Position numbers and translations under genes: made by a program. This document shows, piece by piece, positions 1-8,593 of a stretch of 64,000 bases of DNA. Within the stretch, counting starts at the first letter, position 1; each line of letters opens with the position of its first letter. The DNA comes from Candidatus Muproteobacteria bacterium (GTDB taxonomy: Bacteria; Pseudomonadota; Gammaproteobacteria; Acidiferrobacterales; Sulfurifustaceae). The notes beneath the pieces were generated by a model, which made no database searches, was not told the origin of the DNA, and saw nothing but the letters and a program-made list of their open reading frames with translations. Location of the stretch: NCBI GenBank assembly GCA_027449605.1, contig DAIDLH010000008.1, positions 78,961 through 142,960 on the forward strand, written 5' to 3'.

Positions 1-397
1 GCAGCAGCAGCTCGCGCGCCATGTACAGGCCCTTCTCGATGTGGAACGAGTCATCCATGAACGGATCGTTGATCAGTCCCTTCCAGCCGACGGTGGTGCG
101 CGGCTTCTCGAAATAGACGCGCATCACGAGATACAGCGTATCGCTCAGTTCCTGCGCCAGTTTTTTCAGGCGCTCGGCGTATTCCTTCGCGGCCTTGATG
201 TCGTGAATCGAGCACGGGCCGATCACCACGAACAGCCGCTGATCCTGGCGATCGAGAATGCGCCGCACCGTTTCGCGCCCGCGCAGCACGGTGCGCTGCG
301 CCGCCTCGGTGAGCGGCAGCGCCGACTTCACCTGCTGCGGGGTCGGCAGCAGGTCCTGCGACAGGACGTTGAGATTGTTGACCGGGTCGCCAGCCAT
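1..397 (-). CDS. 3-deoxy-7-phosphoheptulonate (DAHP) synthase, class I, N-terminal part only
   Basis: First enzyme of the shikimate pathway, condensing phosphoenolpyruvate with erythrose 4-phosphate. The 132 visible residues begin MAGDPVNNLNVLSQ at an ATG at 397 and contain the class I signatures FVVIGPCSIHD and RVYFEKPRTTVGWKG, followed by LINDPFMDDSFHIEKG. The gene runs off the window edge, so about two thirds of the usual 350-residue protein is missing from view. Which isozyme (aroF, aroG or aroH) it is cannot be told from this part. It is transcribed away from the divergent LysE-type gene. Confidence 0.93.
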   Translation of the reverse strand, partial: MAGDPVNNLNVLSQDLLPTPQQVKSALPLTEAAQRTVLRGRETVRRILDRQDQRLFVVIGPCSIHDIKAAKEYAERLKKLAQELSDTLYLVMRVYFEKPRTTVGWKGLINDPFMDDSFHIEKGLYMARELLL

Positions 398-527
398 GTT
401 TTTTTACCGCAAAATCCGGATGAAACCGTGAGTTTATCGAACCGCGCGGCGCTTGTCCGCCCCGTCTTTCCCGGGCCGGCCGGGTGCTTCGGTATGATAG
501 GCCCTCGCGGACCGGCCCGGCCACCCC

Positions 528-1151
528 ATGCCCGACACAGGATTATTGATCAAATCGACGCTCATCGGCATCGCGGTCGCGGCGCCGGTGGGGCCGATGA
601 GCCTGCTGTGCATGCAGCGCACGCTGCGGGGCGGGCACGTGCCGGGGCTGGCCTTCGGCGCCGGCATCGCCGCCGCCGATTTCACCTACGCCGTGCTCGG
701 GGCGTTCGGGCTGACGGCGCTGTCCTCGTTGCTGCTCGCCGGCGGCGACTGGCTGCGAATCGGCGGCGCGCTGGTGCTGCTCTATTTCGCGGTGCGCATC
801 CTGCGCGCCCCGCCGCAGAACGCCGCGAACGAAAAAACCGACGCTTCGCCGTGGCGTGGTTTCGGCGCCGCCTACGCGCTGACGCTCGCCAATCCGCCGA
901 CGATCCTGTTCTTCGCGGGAATATTCGCCTCGCTCGCGCCGCTGTCCACGTTCGCGCGCGCAACGCAATTCGCGCTCGGGGTGTTCGCGGGTTCGATGCT
1001 GTGGTGGCTGGCCCTGACCGGCCTGCTCGCCGTCACCCGCGCCCGGCTCGCGCCGCCGGCGATGACATGGATCAACCGCCTCGCCGGCCTGTCGCTGATC
1101 GGCTTCGCGCTTTATGCACTGAGCGGTGTTACGCTGCGCGCCCCACTTTGA
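528..1151 (+). CDS. LysE/RhtB family amino-acid exporter
   Basis: A 207-residue inner-membrane protein with about six hydrophobic segments. The N-terminus (TLIGIAVAAPVGPMSLLCMQRTLRGG) has the APVGP and gly-rich pattern typical of LysE/RhtB exporters, and ANPPTILFF is the conserved central Asn-Pro motif. The family exports amino acids or related small molecules; the substrate here is not predictable. The ATG at 528 gives the usual family length of about 205 residues. It diverges from the DAHP synthase gene. Confidence 0.88.
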   Translation: MPDTGLLIKSTLIGIAVAAPVGPMSLLCMQRTLRGGHVPGLAFGAGIAAADFTYAVLGAFGLTALSSLLLAGGDWLRIGGALVLLYFAVRILRAPPQNAANEKTDASPWRGFGAAYALTLANPPTILFFAGIFASLAPLSTFARATQFALGVFAGSMLWWLALTGLLAVTRARLAPPAMTWINRLAGLSLIGFALYALSGVTLRAPL

Positions 1152-1308
1152 TCACCTCGTGCCAAGTTTCACCTTTTTCAGCTAGTTCACGTCCGAGAGG
1201 AAATAATTGAGCTTGGTCCCTTTGATTCGCAAATCGGTTAGGCCCCCTTACTGGACGGTGGATAGGGTTTCGCGCGTTATTGAATTTCCAGCTCTCTGAG
1301 TTACAAAA

Positions 1309-2781
1309 CTACTGTTCAGAATTTCTGTTAGTTCTCAGAACATCATCTGCTTCGTTGAGTAATCGAATTATTTCTAAGTTTCTAGACTCTGAAAACCGAG
1401 CTTTCAGTCTCTTAAACTGTTCAACAGCGACATCGTGGTTTCCAGTTTCAAATTCTGCAATACATCTATTTCTCAATCCTTTGCATACGCCTTCAGCAAT
1501 AGCGTTTCCGGAGTCGGGGCCGCAACTATCTTCAATTTGTGATTCGCTCCATTCATTTAAAAATGGTGGACAAACTTTTCCGAGAAATTCGAAAGTCTGA
1601 TCGAGTTCTGTTATTACATTGTCGTATTCGCCATGATTCATGGCGTGGGTCACAATATTATTCGAGCTTAATAAATAATATTTTAAAGGTTCGTTGCAAG
1701 ACCGAAAATAATTAATCTCCTCATATTTTATATTTGCTTTTGAAATATCCTTAACAGTTCTCCAACTTTTCTCACTTTTTTCTCGCTCATTTATATCGGC
1801 ATAGATCAATCCAATTTGGAATTTGGCCTTGACATATATTTCAAGGTAATTATCTGGCGAGATTATTTTTCCGACCCTATTTTCGATGATATCGCAAAGT
1901 TTCTCAAAGACATGTAATTTTTCTACTAATTCATCTGTACCAAACGTAGAAGCTTTGGCCCAAAGAATAATGCAGAAATTTCGAGCAGAATTTTTGTCGA
2001 TATGATTCTCTATTTCTTCTTCAAGCGTTTCTAAAATCGCTCTAGCCTCTTTCCGAGACCCGTTGGAGATCAACTGCCTTGCGGTTTCATATAGGTTGCC
2101 TAAACGCTTCAAGCGCCTAGCGGCTTCCTCAGTCTTTTGCTTTCTATATTGAGCATCAGTTTGAAGTCGAAACCCCACGGCTATCAGATCAAGTAGCTCC
2201 TCGCTGTGCAAAACCTCGTAGGCAATCTGCCGCAAATACTGGAAATGTTGATTAGTATGGGAGCGCACAATAGTAGTCCCATCAGATGCTCGATCTAACG
2301 ACTTCCACGGACCTTCAATAAGCGTCATCAACCGTCCTGGGATCTTCTCAACAATATGTGCACCATCATCCTTATTGGTCGTATCAGTCACTATTCTCCT
2401 ACGAGTGTATTCGTAGTTACCTGGATAAATAGCCACAATCTCCGATTCCCACCAATCATGAAAAGGGACCAAGCGCCGTTTACTTACGTCGTCGAGCGCA
2501 GCAACCCATCCCTTTCCACGAAATATGGTCAATCCGCCCTCAAAAAGGGCTGGCCTCGGCAAAGCGGAATCTTCACGCTTTATTGTTGATATCAGATTGA
2601 TGCTTTCAGCATTGAGATGTTTTAGCGCAGATGTCGAACTATTGGTGGAGTGGAGAATCACCCGAAGACGGACAGCTATTTCAATTGCTTTGTCCGGGTC
2701 CCCATCGTCAAATTCACGACATGCTTTCCAAAGCAGTTCAAGTTGGCGTTTTAGCTTATTTGGATAGTCCGGTGTAGCCAT
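1309..2781 (-). CDS. hypothetical protein, AT-rich, probably horizontally acquired
   Basis: A 490-residue protein I do not recognise. It has no signal peptide or membrane segment. The C-terminal half is alpha-helical and rich in charged residues, with TPR-like stretches (for example NLYETARQLISNGSRKEARAILETL). The N-terminal half has several Trp and Arg residues (FHDWWESEIVAIYPG) without a known motif. Base composition is clearly AT-rich compared with every neighbour and codons such as AAA, ATA and TTT are common, which points to recent transfer. I chose the ATG at 2781; a TTG at 2808 in the same frame has no better ribosome site. A regulatory or defence role is possible but unsupported. Confidence 0.7.
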   Translation of the reverse strand: MATPDYPNKLKRQLELLWKACREFDDGDPDKAIEIAVRLRVILHSTNSSTSALKHLNAESINLISTIKREDSALPRPALFEGGLTIFRGKGWVAALDDVSKRRLVPFHDWWESEIVAIYPGNYEYTRRRIVTDTTNKDDGAHIVEKIPGRLMTLIEGPWKSLDRASDGTTIVRSHTNQHFQYLRQIAYEVLHSEELLDLIAVGFRLQTDAQYRKQKTEEAARRLKRLGNLYETARQLISNGSRKEARAILETLEEEIENHIDKNSARNFCIILWAKASTFGTDELVEKLHVFEKLCDIIENRVGKIISPDNYLEIYVKAKFQIGLIYADINEREKSEKSWRTVKDISKANIKYEEINYFRSCNEPLKYYLLSSNNIVTHAMNHGEYDNVITELDQTFEFLGKVCPPFLNEWSESQIEDSCGPDSGNAIAEGVCKGLRNRCIAEFETGNHDVAVEQFKRLKARFSESRNLEIIRLLNEADDVLRTNRNSEQ

Positions 2782-2847
2782 GACTGCAAAGTTTTCTATT
2801 TTGCCCAAAAGTCAGCCGGATCAAAACTTAGACACTACTGATGTCAC

Positions 2848-3222
2848 CTAGCCTACCTTCTCCACCTTAATCGCTGTCCCCGCTTTCACCGACTTGAGCT
2901 GTTTAACGTCTCCCAGCGCCTTGCCCCAGATGTTGGTCGGTGACGCGAGGCGGATTTCATTGCCGCGCGAGACCGGCGTGCGGCCGAAGCCGATCGCGAT
3001 CGAGTCGCCCTCGGTCCAGAACGCCAACTCGCCGGCCTGCACCACGTCGCGCGCGTCGGGTTCGCGTTTCAGGTGCACCGGCGTCGAAAAATAAACCTCG
3101 TCGCCCCAGGTGTTCGCCTTGGAGGTGAACGGCAGCGCGTTCCAGATGGCGTTCGCGGTCGGCGTGTCGAACAGCTCGGCTTCGAGCACCACGGAACCGA
3201 TGGTCATTTTGATTTGGCGCAT
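2848..3222 (-). CDS. cyclophilin-like domain protein
   Basis: A 124-residue cytoplasmic protein matching the small cyclophilin-like fold family (Pfam Cyclophil_like, TM1367 type). Visible features are the starting strand [20 protein letters not shown], the core [21 protein letters not shown], and the turn [20 protein letters not shown]. Members lack the classic isomerase active site and their function is unknown. The ATG at 3222 has GGGGG eight to nine bases upstream; the in-frame TTG at 3228 overlaps that site and is less likely. Confidence 0.82.
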   Translation of the reverse strand: MRQIKMTIGSVVLEAELFDTPTANAIWNALPFTSKANTWGDEVYFSTPVHLKREPDARDVVQAGELAFWTEGDSIAIGFGRTPVSRGNEIRLASPTNIWGKALGDVKQLKSVKAGTAIKVEKVG

Positions 3223-3267
3223 GAACAATGCCCCCTTTCGATACTCTTTTGTAGTTCAGGAATATGG

Positions 3268-3564
3268 TTATGCGTTTTCGTCTTTTACTTCAAATTCAAA
3301 ACCGCCGATGTACCTGAAAAGAAGATTGTAGATGGCGCTTCCGATAACCGTCATCAAATAACCAATCACCAAATACAAAATTGGAAACAGGATGAACATG
3401 AATTTCGGGAAGGTTACCGGGTTGCCGTGCTGGTCAACGTCCGGAGCGAAAAACATCGCGATGGCGAAAAAAGGCAGGACAAATACCAGCGACCCGACCG
3501 CCATGAGAATGCCGAAAACTTTTCCGTTCTGATGGAGAGACATCCGACTGATTTGTTTTTTCAT
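3268..3564 (-). CDS. small two-helix membrane protein
   Basis: A 98-residue protein with two hydrophobic helices, about residues 17-40 (GILMAVGSLVFVLPFFAIAM) and 53-75 (FMFILFPILYLVIGYLMTVI), ending in a conserved-looking NLLFRYIGGFEFEVKD. It resembles small uncharacterised inner-membrane proteins; no function is proposed. A strong ribosome site (AAAGGAG) precedes the ATG at 3564. It could be cotranscribed with the cyclophilin-like gene 45 bases downstream. Confidence 0.75.
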   Translation of the reverse strand: MKKQISRMSLHQNGKVFGILMAVGSLVFVLPFFAIAMFFAPDVDQHGNPVTFPKFMFILFPILYLVIGYLMTVIGSAIYNLLFRYIGGFEFEVKDENA

Positions 3565-3614
3565 TTCCTGGCTCCTTTGGTGCGCTGAGACAGCGCTTGT
3601 TATTGATTCTCCTG

Positions 3615-3645
3615 TGGCTTTGTAAGGCGGGCAATGCCCGCCCTA
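3615..3645. terminator. hairpin downstream of the UreH-like gene
   Basis: A near-perfect inverted repeat GGCGGGC-AAT-GCCCGCC lies just past the stop at 3651 of the minus-strand gene. The stem is GC-rich but has no long T-run, so termination strength is uncertain. It is also a recognisable dispersed intergenic palindrome type. Confidence 0.5.
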
Positions 3646-3650
3646 CATTT

Positions 3651-4394
3651 TTATTGCATAGGCTGGTGCGCCGAATGGTCATGGCTGGCATGCCCGCCGC
3701 CATGGCCGGCGTGCCCGCCCGGTGCCGCCAGTGTATACACGCCGAACAGCAGGATCAAAATCCCCGCCCCGCGGCGCACCCACGGCAGGCGCGTGACCTG
3801 GCCGAGCCAGCGCGCGGCCGCGCCCATGGCAAACAACATCGGCAAGGTGCCAAGACCGAACGCCAGCATCAATGTCGCGCCGCGCATCGCGTCGCCCGTG
3901 GCCAGCGACCAGGCGAGCGCCGAATACACCAGCCCGCACGGCAGCCAGCCCCACACCAGCCCGAGCGCGAGCGCCTTGAGCGGATGATTCACCGGCAGGA
4001 ACCGGCGTCCGAGCGGCTCGATCCGCGTCCATAATTTTCCGCCGAGGCGTTCGAGCGCCGCGAGGCCCGGCCACCAGCCGGCGAGATACAGGCCGAGCGC
4101 GATCATGAATCCGCCGGTGATGATTTTCGCGGCGAGGCGCGCCTGTTCCGGCGGCGCGACGCGCAGGATCTGCGCGCTCAGCAATCCGACCACGGCGCCG
4201 GCGACGGCATAGCTGGCGATGCGCCCGAGGTTGTAGGCGGCGAGATAAGGGAACAGCCGGACGGGCGAGCGGCGGATGTCGTCATGCAGTCCGAGCGTGA
4301 GCGCGCCGACGATGCCGCCGCACATGCCGAGGCAGTGCGTCGAGCCGAGCAGGCCGACGAGGAAGGCGGAGACGAGGGTGATTTCCGTGGGCAT
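3651..4394 (-). CDS. UreH-like (sulfite exporter TauE/SafE-annotated) membrane protein of the cbb3 locus
   Basis: A 247-residue protein with about six membrane helices. The N-terminus has the conserved STHCLGMCGGIVGAL motif of the DsbD_2/UreH-like family, with paired cysteines near the membrane, and a second motif WGWLPCGLVYSAL. Genes of this type commonly sit at the end of cco maturation clusters, as here after ccoG and ccoH, and are thought to serve metal or thiol handling during cbb3 assembly. The C-terminus carries a His-rich tail (HAGHGGGHASHDHSAH) that could bind copper or another metal. The substrate is not known and the TauE label is by similarity only. Confidence 0.82.
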   Translation of the reverse strand: MPTEITLVSAFLVGLLGSTHCLGMCGGIVGALTLGLHDDIRRSPVRLFPYLAAYNLGRIASYAVAGAVVGLLSAQILRVAPPEQARLAAKIITGGFMIALGLYLAGWWPGLAALERLGGKLWTRIEPLGRRFLPVNHPLKALALGLVWGWLPCGLVYSALAWSLATGDAMRGATLMLAFGLGTLPMLFAMGAAARWLGQVTRLPWVRRGAGILILLFGVYTLAAPGGHAGHGGGHASHDHSAHQPMQ

Positions 4395-4404
4395 GAAAAA
4401 TGAA

Positions 4405-4565
4405 TAGACAGAATTAACAGGATTTTTTCACAAAACTCTTTTTTGATTTGTCGCGTTGCTTTTGATTTCCCCTCACCCTGTCCCTCTCCCGCAAGGGGAG
4501 AGGGGACCTTGCCAGCAACTTTTCAGTAATTTGTTAATCCTGTAAATCCTGTTGATCCTGTCTAA
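4405..4565. repeat. composite intergenic repeat (CAGGATT family around a CTCTCCC palindrome)
   Basis: The gap between two cco-locus genes is almost entirely repeat. Outer arms read GACAGAATTAACAGGATT on the left and TAATCCTGTAAATCCTG-TTGATCCTGTC on the right, an imperfect inverted pair. The centre (4469-4506) holds CCCCTCACCCTG then CCCTCTCCC-GCAA-GGGGAGAGGGG. Both families recur in this window at 43248-43344, 5101-5205, 14795-14842 and 63883-63993. Confidence 0.8.
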
Positions 4566-4571
4566 TCTTTC

Positions 4572-5090
4572 TTAAGGAAGGGTCGGGCGCATCACCAGCT
4601 GGCGCTCGCCGCGCGGCACGAACAGCGATCCGGTGAGGCGCCAGTCCTGCGCCGCGACTTGCACGTTCCAGTGTCCCGGCGCGAAATCGGGCAAGGGCAT
4701 GCGATAGCTGCCGTCGGCTTGGCGCGGCAGCAGCACGGTTTTGTCGAGTCCGGCGCGCGTGGCGTGCATCAATTTGAGCGTGATGTTGTCGGGCCAGGCC
4801 ATGGCCTGGGGCGCATTCAGCCGCACCCGCAGTTCATGCTGCGCGTCGTCGAAATCGAGCGTGCTCGTGAGGCCGTGCGCGGCGGCGGCCTTGTCGCGAT
4901 CGAGCTGGCGGTTGATCTCCATGCCGCGCTTGTAGTAATCGTCCTCCACCAGGCCGTCGTCGCTGTGAATGGCGAGCGCCAGCGTCACGAAGCCGGCGAC
5001 CACGGCGGTGAGCGGAAGGATCGCCACCAGCCACATGAACGGCACGCGGTACCAGTGCTTGCTTTGATCCTTGTCGTTTTTTCCTTGCAT
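4572..5090 (-). CDS. ccoH: CcoH/FixH, cbb3 oxidase assembly protein
   Basis: A 172-residue protein with one N-terminal membrane helix (FMWLVAILPLTAVVAGFVTLALAI) followed by a periplasmic domain. The motif GLVEDDYYKRGMEINRQLDRD after the helix is diagnostic of FixH/CcoH. The protein is needed for stable assembly of the cbb3 oxidase. The ATG at 5090 is chosen because GAGGGTG lies about eight bases upstream; a GTG at 5102 in the same frame overlaps that site. It is the next gene after ccoG on the minus strand, separated by a repeat. Confidence 0.93.
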   Translation of the reverse strand: MQGKNDKDQSKHWYRVPFMWLVAILPLTAVVAGFVTLALAIHSDDGLVEDDYYKRGMEINRQLDRDKAAAAHGLTSTLDFDDAQHELRVRLNAPQAMAWPDNITLKLMHATRAGLDKTVLLPRQADGSYRMPLPDFAPGHWNVQVAAQDWRLTGSLFVPRGERQLVMRPTLP

Positions 5091-5100
5091 GAAAAATATC

Positions 5101-5205
5101 ACCCTCTCCCCTACCCCTCTCCCATCAGGGAGAGGGGAAATAAAGTTGGGTTTCGGCGCGACCCTCTCCCCTTGCCCTCTCCCGCTCTCGCGGGGGGAGG
5201 GGGAG
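5101..5205. repeat. two CTCTCCC palindromic repeats
   Basis: Two imperfect palindromes of the same family, CCCTCTCCCCTACCCCTCT with AGGGAGAGGGG (5101-5138) and CCCTCTCCCCTTGCCCTCT with CGGGGGGAGGGGG (5161-5205), fill most of the ccoG-ccoH gap. Confidence 0.8.
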
Positions 5206-5274
5206 TTGGCGATACAGCGATATTAAAATGGCGCCTCAACCCAACCCACATGAAAATCTTGCCCTCGCCCTGTC

Positions 5275-6855
5275 TTACTGCGTGGGTCCCAGGAAGCGCG
5301 CGGTTTGCTCCGCGGACAAACCTTCGACATCGCTCGCCTGCACGCGGAAATAGACCGGCGTGCTGCGCTGCGTGAGATGCTCGCGCTCCGCCAGCAGGCT
5401 CACCGGCGCCTCCACCACCTCGCCCGCCGCCACCGCGATGTCGGGGCGGTTCGAGTGCAGTTGCAGCCCGTCGATGCCGTGCGCCGAGAGCGTATACCGG
5501 TGCGCCTGGTTGTCCATGTTCATGATCTTGAGCGTGTAGGTGTTCTCGATTTTCTCGTCGAAAGTCTCGCGATACAGCGCGTTGCGGTCACGCAGCACGT
5601 CGAGCTTGAGCGGCACGCGCAACAATACGGCAATCACCAGCGCCGCGCCAATCGCGGCCAGCAGCCCGGTGTAGATGAGCACGCGCGGGCGCCACACCCG
5701 CCACGATTTGTGCTCCATGGCGTTTTCGCTGGTGTAGCGGATCAGCCCCCTGGGATAGCCCATCTTGTCCATCACCGAATCGCACACGTCCACGCACGCG
5801 GCGCAGGCGATGCAGCCGATCTGCAGGCCGTTGCGGATGTCGATGCCGGTGGGGCAGACCTGCACGCACAGCGTGCAGTCGATGCAGTCGCCGAGGCCCT
5901 CGAGTTTCAGATCGGTGCCGCGCTTGCGCGCGCCGCGCGGCTCGCCGCGTTCCCTGTCGTAGGAGATGATGAGCGTGTTGCGGTCGAACATCGCGCCCTG
6001 GAAGCGCGCGTACGGGCACATGTACAGGCACACCTGTTCGCGCAGCCAGCCGGCGTTGCCGTAGGTCGCGCCGCTGTAGAACAGGATCCAGAACGTCTCC
6101 CACGGCCCGAGGTTGAAATGCGCGAACGACACCGCCAGTTCGCGGATCGGCGTCACGTAACCGACGAAGGTGAACCCGGTCCAGGCCGCGAACAGGATCC
6201 ACACGAAATGCTTCGTGCCCTTTTTCACCAGCTTGTCGCGATGATTCCACGGCAGTTGCGCCAGCTTCATCTGCTTCGGGCGGTCGCCCTCGATCTTGCG
6301 CTCGATCCACAGGAACACCTCGGTCCACACCGTCTGCGGGCAGGTGAAGCCGCACCACACGCGTCCGGCGATGGCGGTGAACAGGAACAGCGACAACGCG
6401 GAGATGACCAGGATCGCGGTGAGGAAGAAAAGATCCTGTGGCCAGAAGGTCCAGGCAAACAGGTTGAACTTGCGGTTCGGCAGGTCGATCAGGAACGCCT
6501 GCCGGTGCTCGCCCCAGTTGAACCACGGGAGAAAATAATAGAGGCCGAGGGTGAGACTCGCCATGACCACGCGCAGGTTGGCGAAGCTGCCGTGCACCTC
6601 GCGCGGAAAGACGCGTTCGCGCCTGGCGTACAGCGCCTCGGTGACCGCGTCCGCCTCGGCGATCGGGATGACGCGTTCGCGCGCGCCCAGGCGCTTGCGC
6701 GGCGGCGCCGGCGACGGCTCGCGCGCCTTTTTTTCCGCTATCCGGCGTGCGATTTCCTCCTGCGATTCGGCCAGAGAAGGAACCCGCTGTTTTTCTTTTT
6801 TCTCGCCGTTATTTTCTGTCTCCTCCCGCTCCGGTTCATCGGTTTGCGGTTTCAC
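5275..6855 (-). CDS. ccoG: CcoG/FixG/RdxA, polyferredoxin-type cbb3 assembly protein
   Basis: A 526-residue inner-membrane iron-sulfur protein. After a charged cytoplasmic N-terminus come about four helices in residues 95-240, the motif RVWCGFTCPQTVWTEVFLWIE, a membrane-proximal VCLYMCPYARFQ, and two 4Fe-4S motifs, CIDCTLCVQVCPTGID and CIACAACVDVCDSVMDKM. The C-terminal 120 residues form the periplasmic Ig-like domain. In studied species CcoG acts as a cupric reductase supplying copper for the CcoN centre. Translation starts at GTG 6855, two bases after the ccoP stop, implying coupled translation. Confidence 0.96.
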   Translation of the reverse strand: MKPQTDEPEREETENNGEKKEKQRVPSLAESQEEIARRIAEKKAREPSPAPPRKRLGARERVIPIAEADAVTEALYARRERVFPREVHGSFANLRVVMASLTLGLYYFLPWFNWGEHRQAFLIDLPNRKFNLFAWTFWPQDLFFLTAILVISALSLFLFTAIAGRVWCGFTCPQTVWTEVFLWIERKIEGDRPKQMKLAQLPWNHRDKLVKKGTKHFVWILFAAWTGFTFVGYVTPIRELAVSFAHFNLGPWETFWILFYSGATYGNAGWLREQVCLYMCPYARFQGAMFDRNTLIISYDRERGEPRGARKRGTDLKLEGLGDCIDCTLCVQVCPTGIDIRNGLQIGCIACAACVDVCDSVMDKMGYPRGLIRYTSENAMEHKSWRVWRPRVLIYTGLLAAIGAALVIAVLLRVPLKLDVLRDRNALYRETFDEKIENTYTLKIMNMDNQAHRYTLSAHGIDGLQLHSNRPDIAVAAGEVVEAPVSLLAEREHLTQRSTPVYFRVQASDVEGLSAEQTARFLGPTQ

Positions 6856-6857
6856 TT

Positions 6858-7787
6858 TCAGCGCTTCTCCCCGCGATCACCCGCGATGGGGTGCGACAGA
6901 CTGTAAACGTAGGCGGCCAGCACGTGCACCTTGGCCTCGCCGAGGAATTCGGCGTGCGCCGGCATGCGCCCGCTGCGGCCCTTGTCGACGGTCTCCATGA
7001 TGGTCTTCTTCGACCCGCCATAGAGCCAGACATTGTCGGTCAGGTTGGGCGCGCCCATCGCCGGGTTGCCCTTGCCGTCGGCGCCGTGACAGGCGACGCA
7101 CAATTGCTGGAACTTCTCCTTGCCGGCCGCGGCCGCGGTGTCGTTCACGCTGCGGCCGGAAAGGCTCAGCACGTATTCGGCGACGTTCGCGACGCCGTCC
7201 GGCCCGAGCACCGCGCCCCACGCCGGCATCGCGCCGGTGCGGCCGTTCATGATCGACGCCTTGATGATCTGCGGATCGCCGCCGTACAGCCAGTCGTCGT
7301 CACGCAGACTCGGAAAACCCGGTCCGCCGCCGGCGTCGGAACCGTGACACACGGTGCAGTAGTTCACGAACAGCCGTTCGCCGGTCTTGAGCGCTTCGGG
7401 GTTGGCGGCCAGCAGCTTGAGGTCTTCCTTGAGATATTTTTCGTACAGCGGATTGAACTGCTTGTCGGCCGCGGCGATTTCCTTTTCGTACTGGCCTTTC
7501 TCGGTCCAGCCGAGTATGCCGCCGAAGGTGCCGAGACCGGGATACAGCGCCAGATAACCGATGCCGAACACCAGCGTGATATAAAACATGTTCAGCCACC
7601 AGCGCGGCAGCGGGTTGTTCAGTTCCTGCAGGTCTTCGTCCCACACGTGCCCCATCGACTTGGGCTTTTCGCTGTCCTTGCGGCGCGGTTCGGTCATCCA
7701 GCGATTGAGTACGAACATCGCGATGATGCCCGCCACCACCGGGACGACGATGTACCAGCTCCAGAAGTTGCTCGTAAAGTCAGACAT
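6858..7787 (-). CDS. ccoP: cbb3-type cytochrome c oxidase subunit III (dihaem cytochrome c)
   Basis: A 309-residue subunit that passes electrons to CcoN through two c haems. An N-terminal membrane helix (WYIVVPVVAGIIAMFVLNRWM) and a second helix (WLNMFYITLVFGIGYLALYPG) precede two cytochrome c domains with haem sites NYCTVCHGSD and QLCVACHGAD; Met ligands follow in both domains. Its ATG overlaps the end of ccoQ by eight bases (ATGTCTGA). Confidence 0.97.
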   Translation of the reverse strand: MSDFTSNFWSWYIVVPVVAGIIAMFVLNRWMTEPRRKDSEKPKSMGHVWDEDLQELNNPLPRWWLNMFYITLVFGIGYLALYPGLGTFGGILGWTEKGQYEKEIAAADKQFNPLYEKYLKEDLKLLAANPEALKTGERLFVNYCTVCHGSDAGGGPGFPSLRDDDWLYGGDPQIIKASIMNGRTGAMPAWGAVLGPDGVANVAEYVLSLSGRSVNDTAAAAGKEKFQQLCVACHGADGKGNPAMGAPNLTDNVWLYGGSKKTIMETVDKGRSGRMPAHAEFLGEAKVHVLAAYVYSLSHPIAGDRGEKR

Positions 7788-7959
7788 GTTTCACCTCGCC
7801 GGAACCGTCCGCCGTCATCGATTCGTCGTCTTCCAGCGGCATGCGCGCCGCCGCGTCAAATTCTTTTTTGCGCCGCGAACTCCAGGCCCAGATCACGATG
7901 CCGATGAACAGGACCACCAGCGCCACCGTCCACCATGCATGAAAGGTCGCCAGATTCAT
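7780..7959 (-). CDS. ccoQ: CcoQ, small cbb3 oxidase subunit
   Basis: A 59-residue single-helix protein beginning MNLATFHAWWTVALVVLF and continuing with IGIVIWAWSSRRKKEFDAAA. This size, the one hydrophobic helix followed by a basic stretch and the position between ccoO and ccoP identify it as CcoQ, which stabilises the oxidase. Its ribosome site GGAGG overlaps the ccoO stop codon (CGGAGGTAAC then ATG), so translation is probably coupled. Its end overlaps the ccoP start by eight bases. Confidence 0.93.
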   Translation of the reverse strand: MNLATFHAWWTVALVVLFIGIVIWAWSSRRKKEFDAAARMPLEDDESMTADGSGEVKHV

Positions 7960-7960
7960 G

Positions 7961-8581
7961 TTACCTCCGCACCTTGATGGCCGTGCCCATGCCCTGCAAG
8001 TAGGCGATCAGCGCGTCCATCTGGGTCTTGCCTTCGAGCTCGGCGGGCGCGTTCTTGATGTCCTCCTCGGAATAGGGCGTGCCCGGTCCGAACATGTTCA
8101 TGACCCGCAGCTTCTTCTGGATCAGCGCGGGATCGAGTTTGTTCTTCGCCAGCCACGGATAGCCCGGCATGATCGACTCCGGCACCACGTCGCGCGGATT
8201 GATCAGGTGCGCCCGGTGCCAGTCGTCCGAATAGCGCCCGCCGACGCGCGCCAGGTCCGGCCCGGTGCGCTTGCTGCCCCACTGGAACGGATGGTCGTAC
8301 ACGAATTCGCCGGCCACCGAATAATGACCGTAGCGCTCGGTCTCGGCGCGGAACGGCCGGATCATCTGCGAGTGGCACAGGTAACAGCCCTCGCTGACGT
8401 AGATGTCGCGGCCTTCCAGTTGCAGCGCGCTGTACGGTTTCAGTCCTTCCACCGGCTTGGTGGTCGACTGCTGGAAGAACAGCGGCACGATCTCGACCAG
8501 CCCGCCCACGGCGATCACCAGCACCGTGAGGATGATCAGCAGGCCGACGTTGGTTTCGACTTTGTCATGTCCGGATGCCAT
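7961..8581 (-). CDS. ccoO: cbb3-type cytochrome c oxidase subunit II (monohaem cytochrome c)
   Basis: A 206-residue membrane-anchored cytochrome. One N-terminal helix ([24 protein letters not shown]) is followed by [20 protein letters not shown], with the haem site CYLCH and the family signature. A methionine ligand region MPGYPWL lies further on. It directly follows ccoN by a 12-base gap and precedes ccoQ. Confidence 0.97.
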   Translation of the reverse strand: MASGHDKVETNVGLLIILTVLVIAVGGLVEIVPLFFQQSTTKPVEGLKPYSALQLEGRDIYVSEGCYLCHSQMIRPFRAETERYGHYSVAGEFVYDHPFQWGSKRTGPDLARVGGRYSDDWHRAHLINPRDVVPESIMPGYPWLAKNKLDPALIQKKLRVMNMFGPGTPYSEEDIKNAPAELEGKTQMDALIAYLQGMGTAIKVRR

Positions 8582-8593
8582 GCGCGTTCTCCC

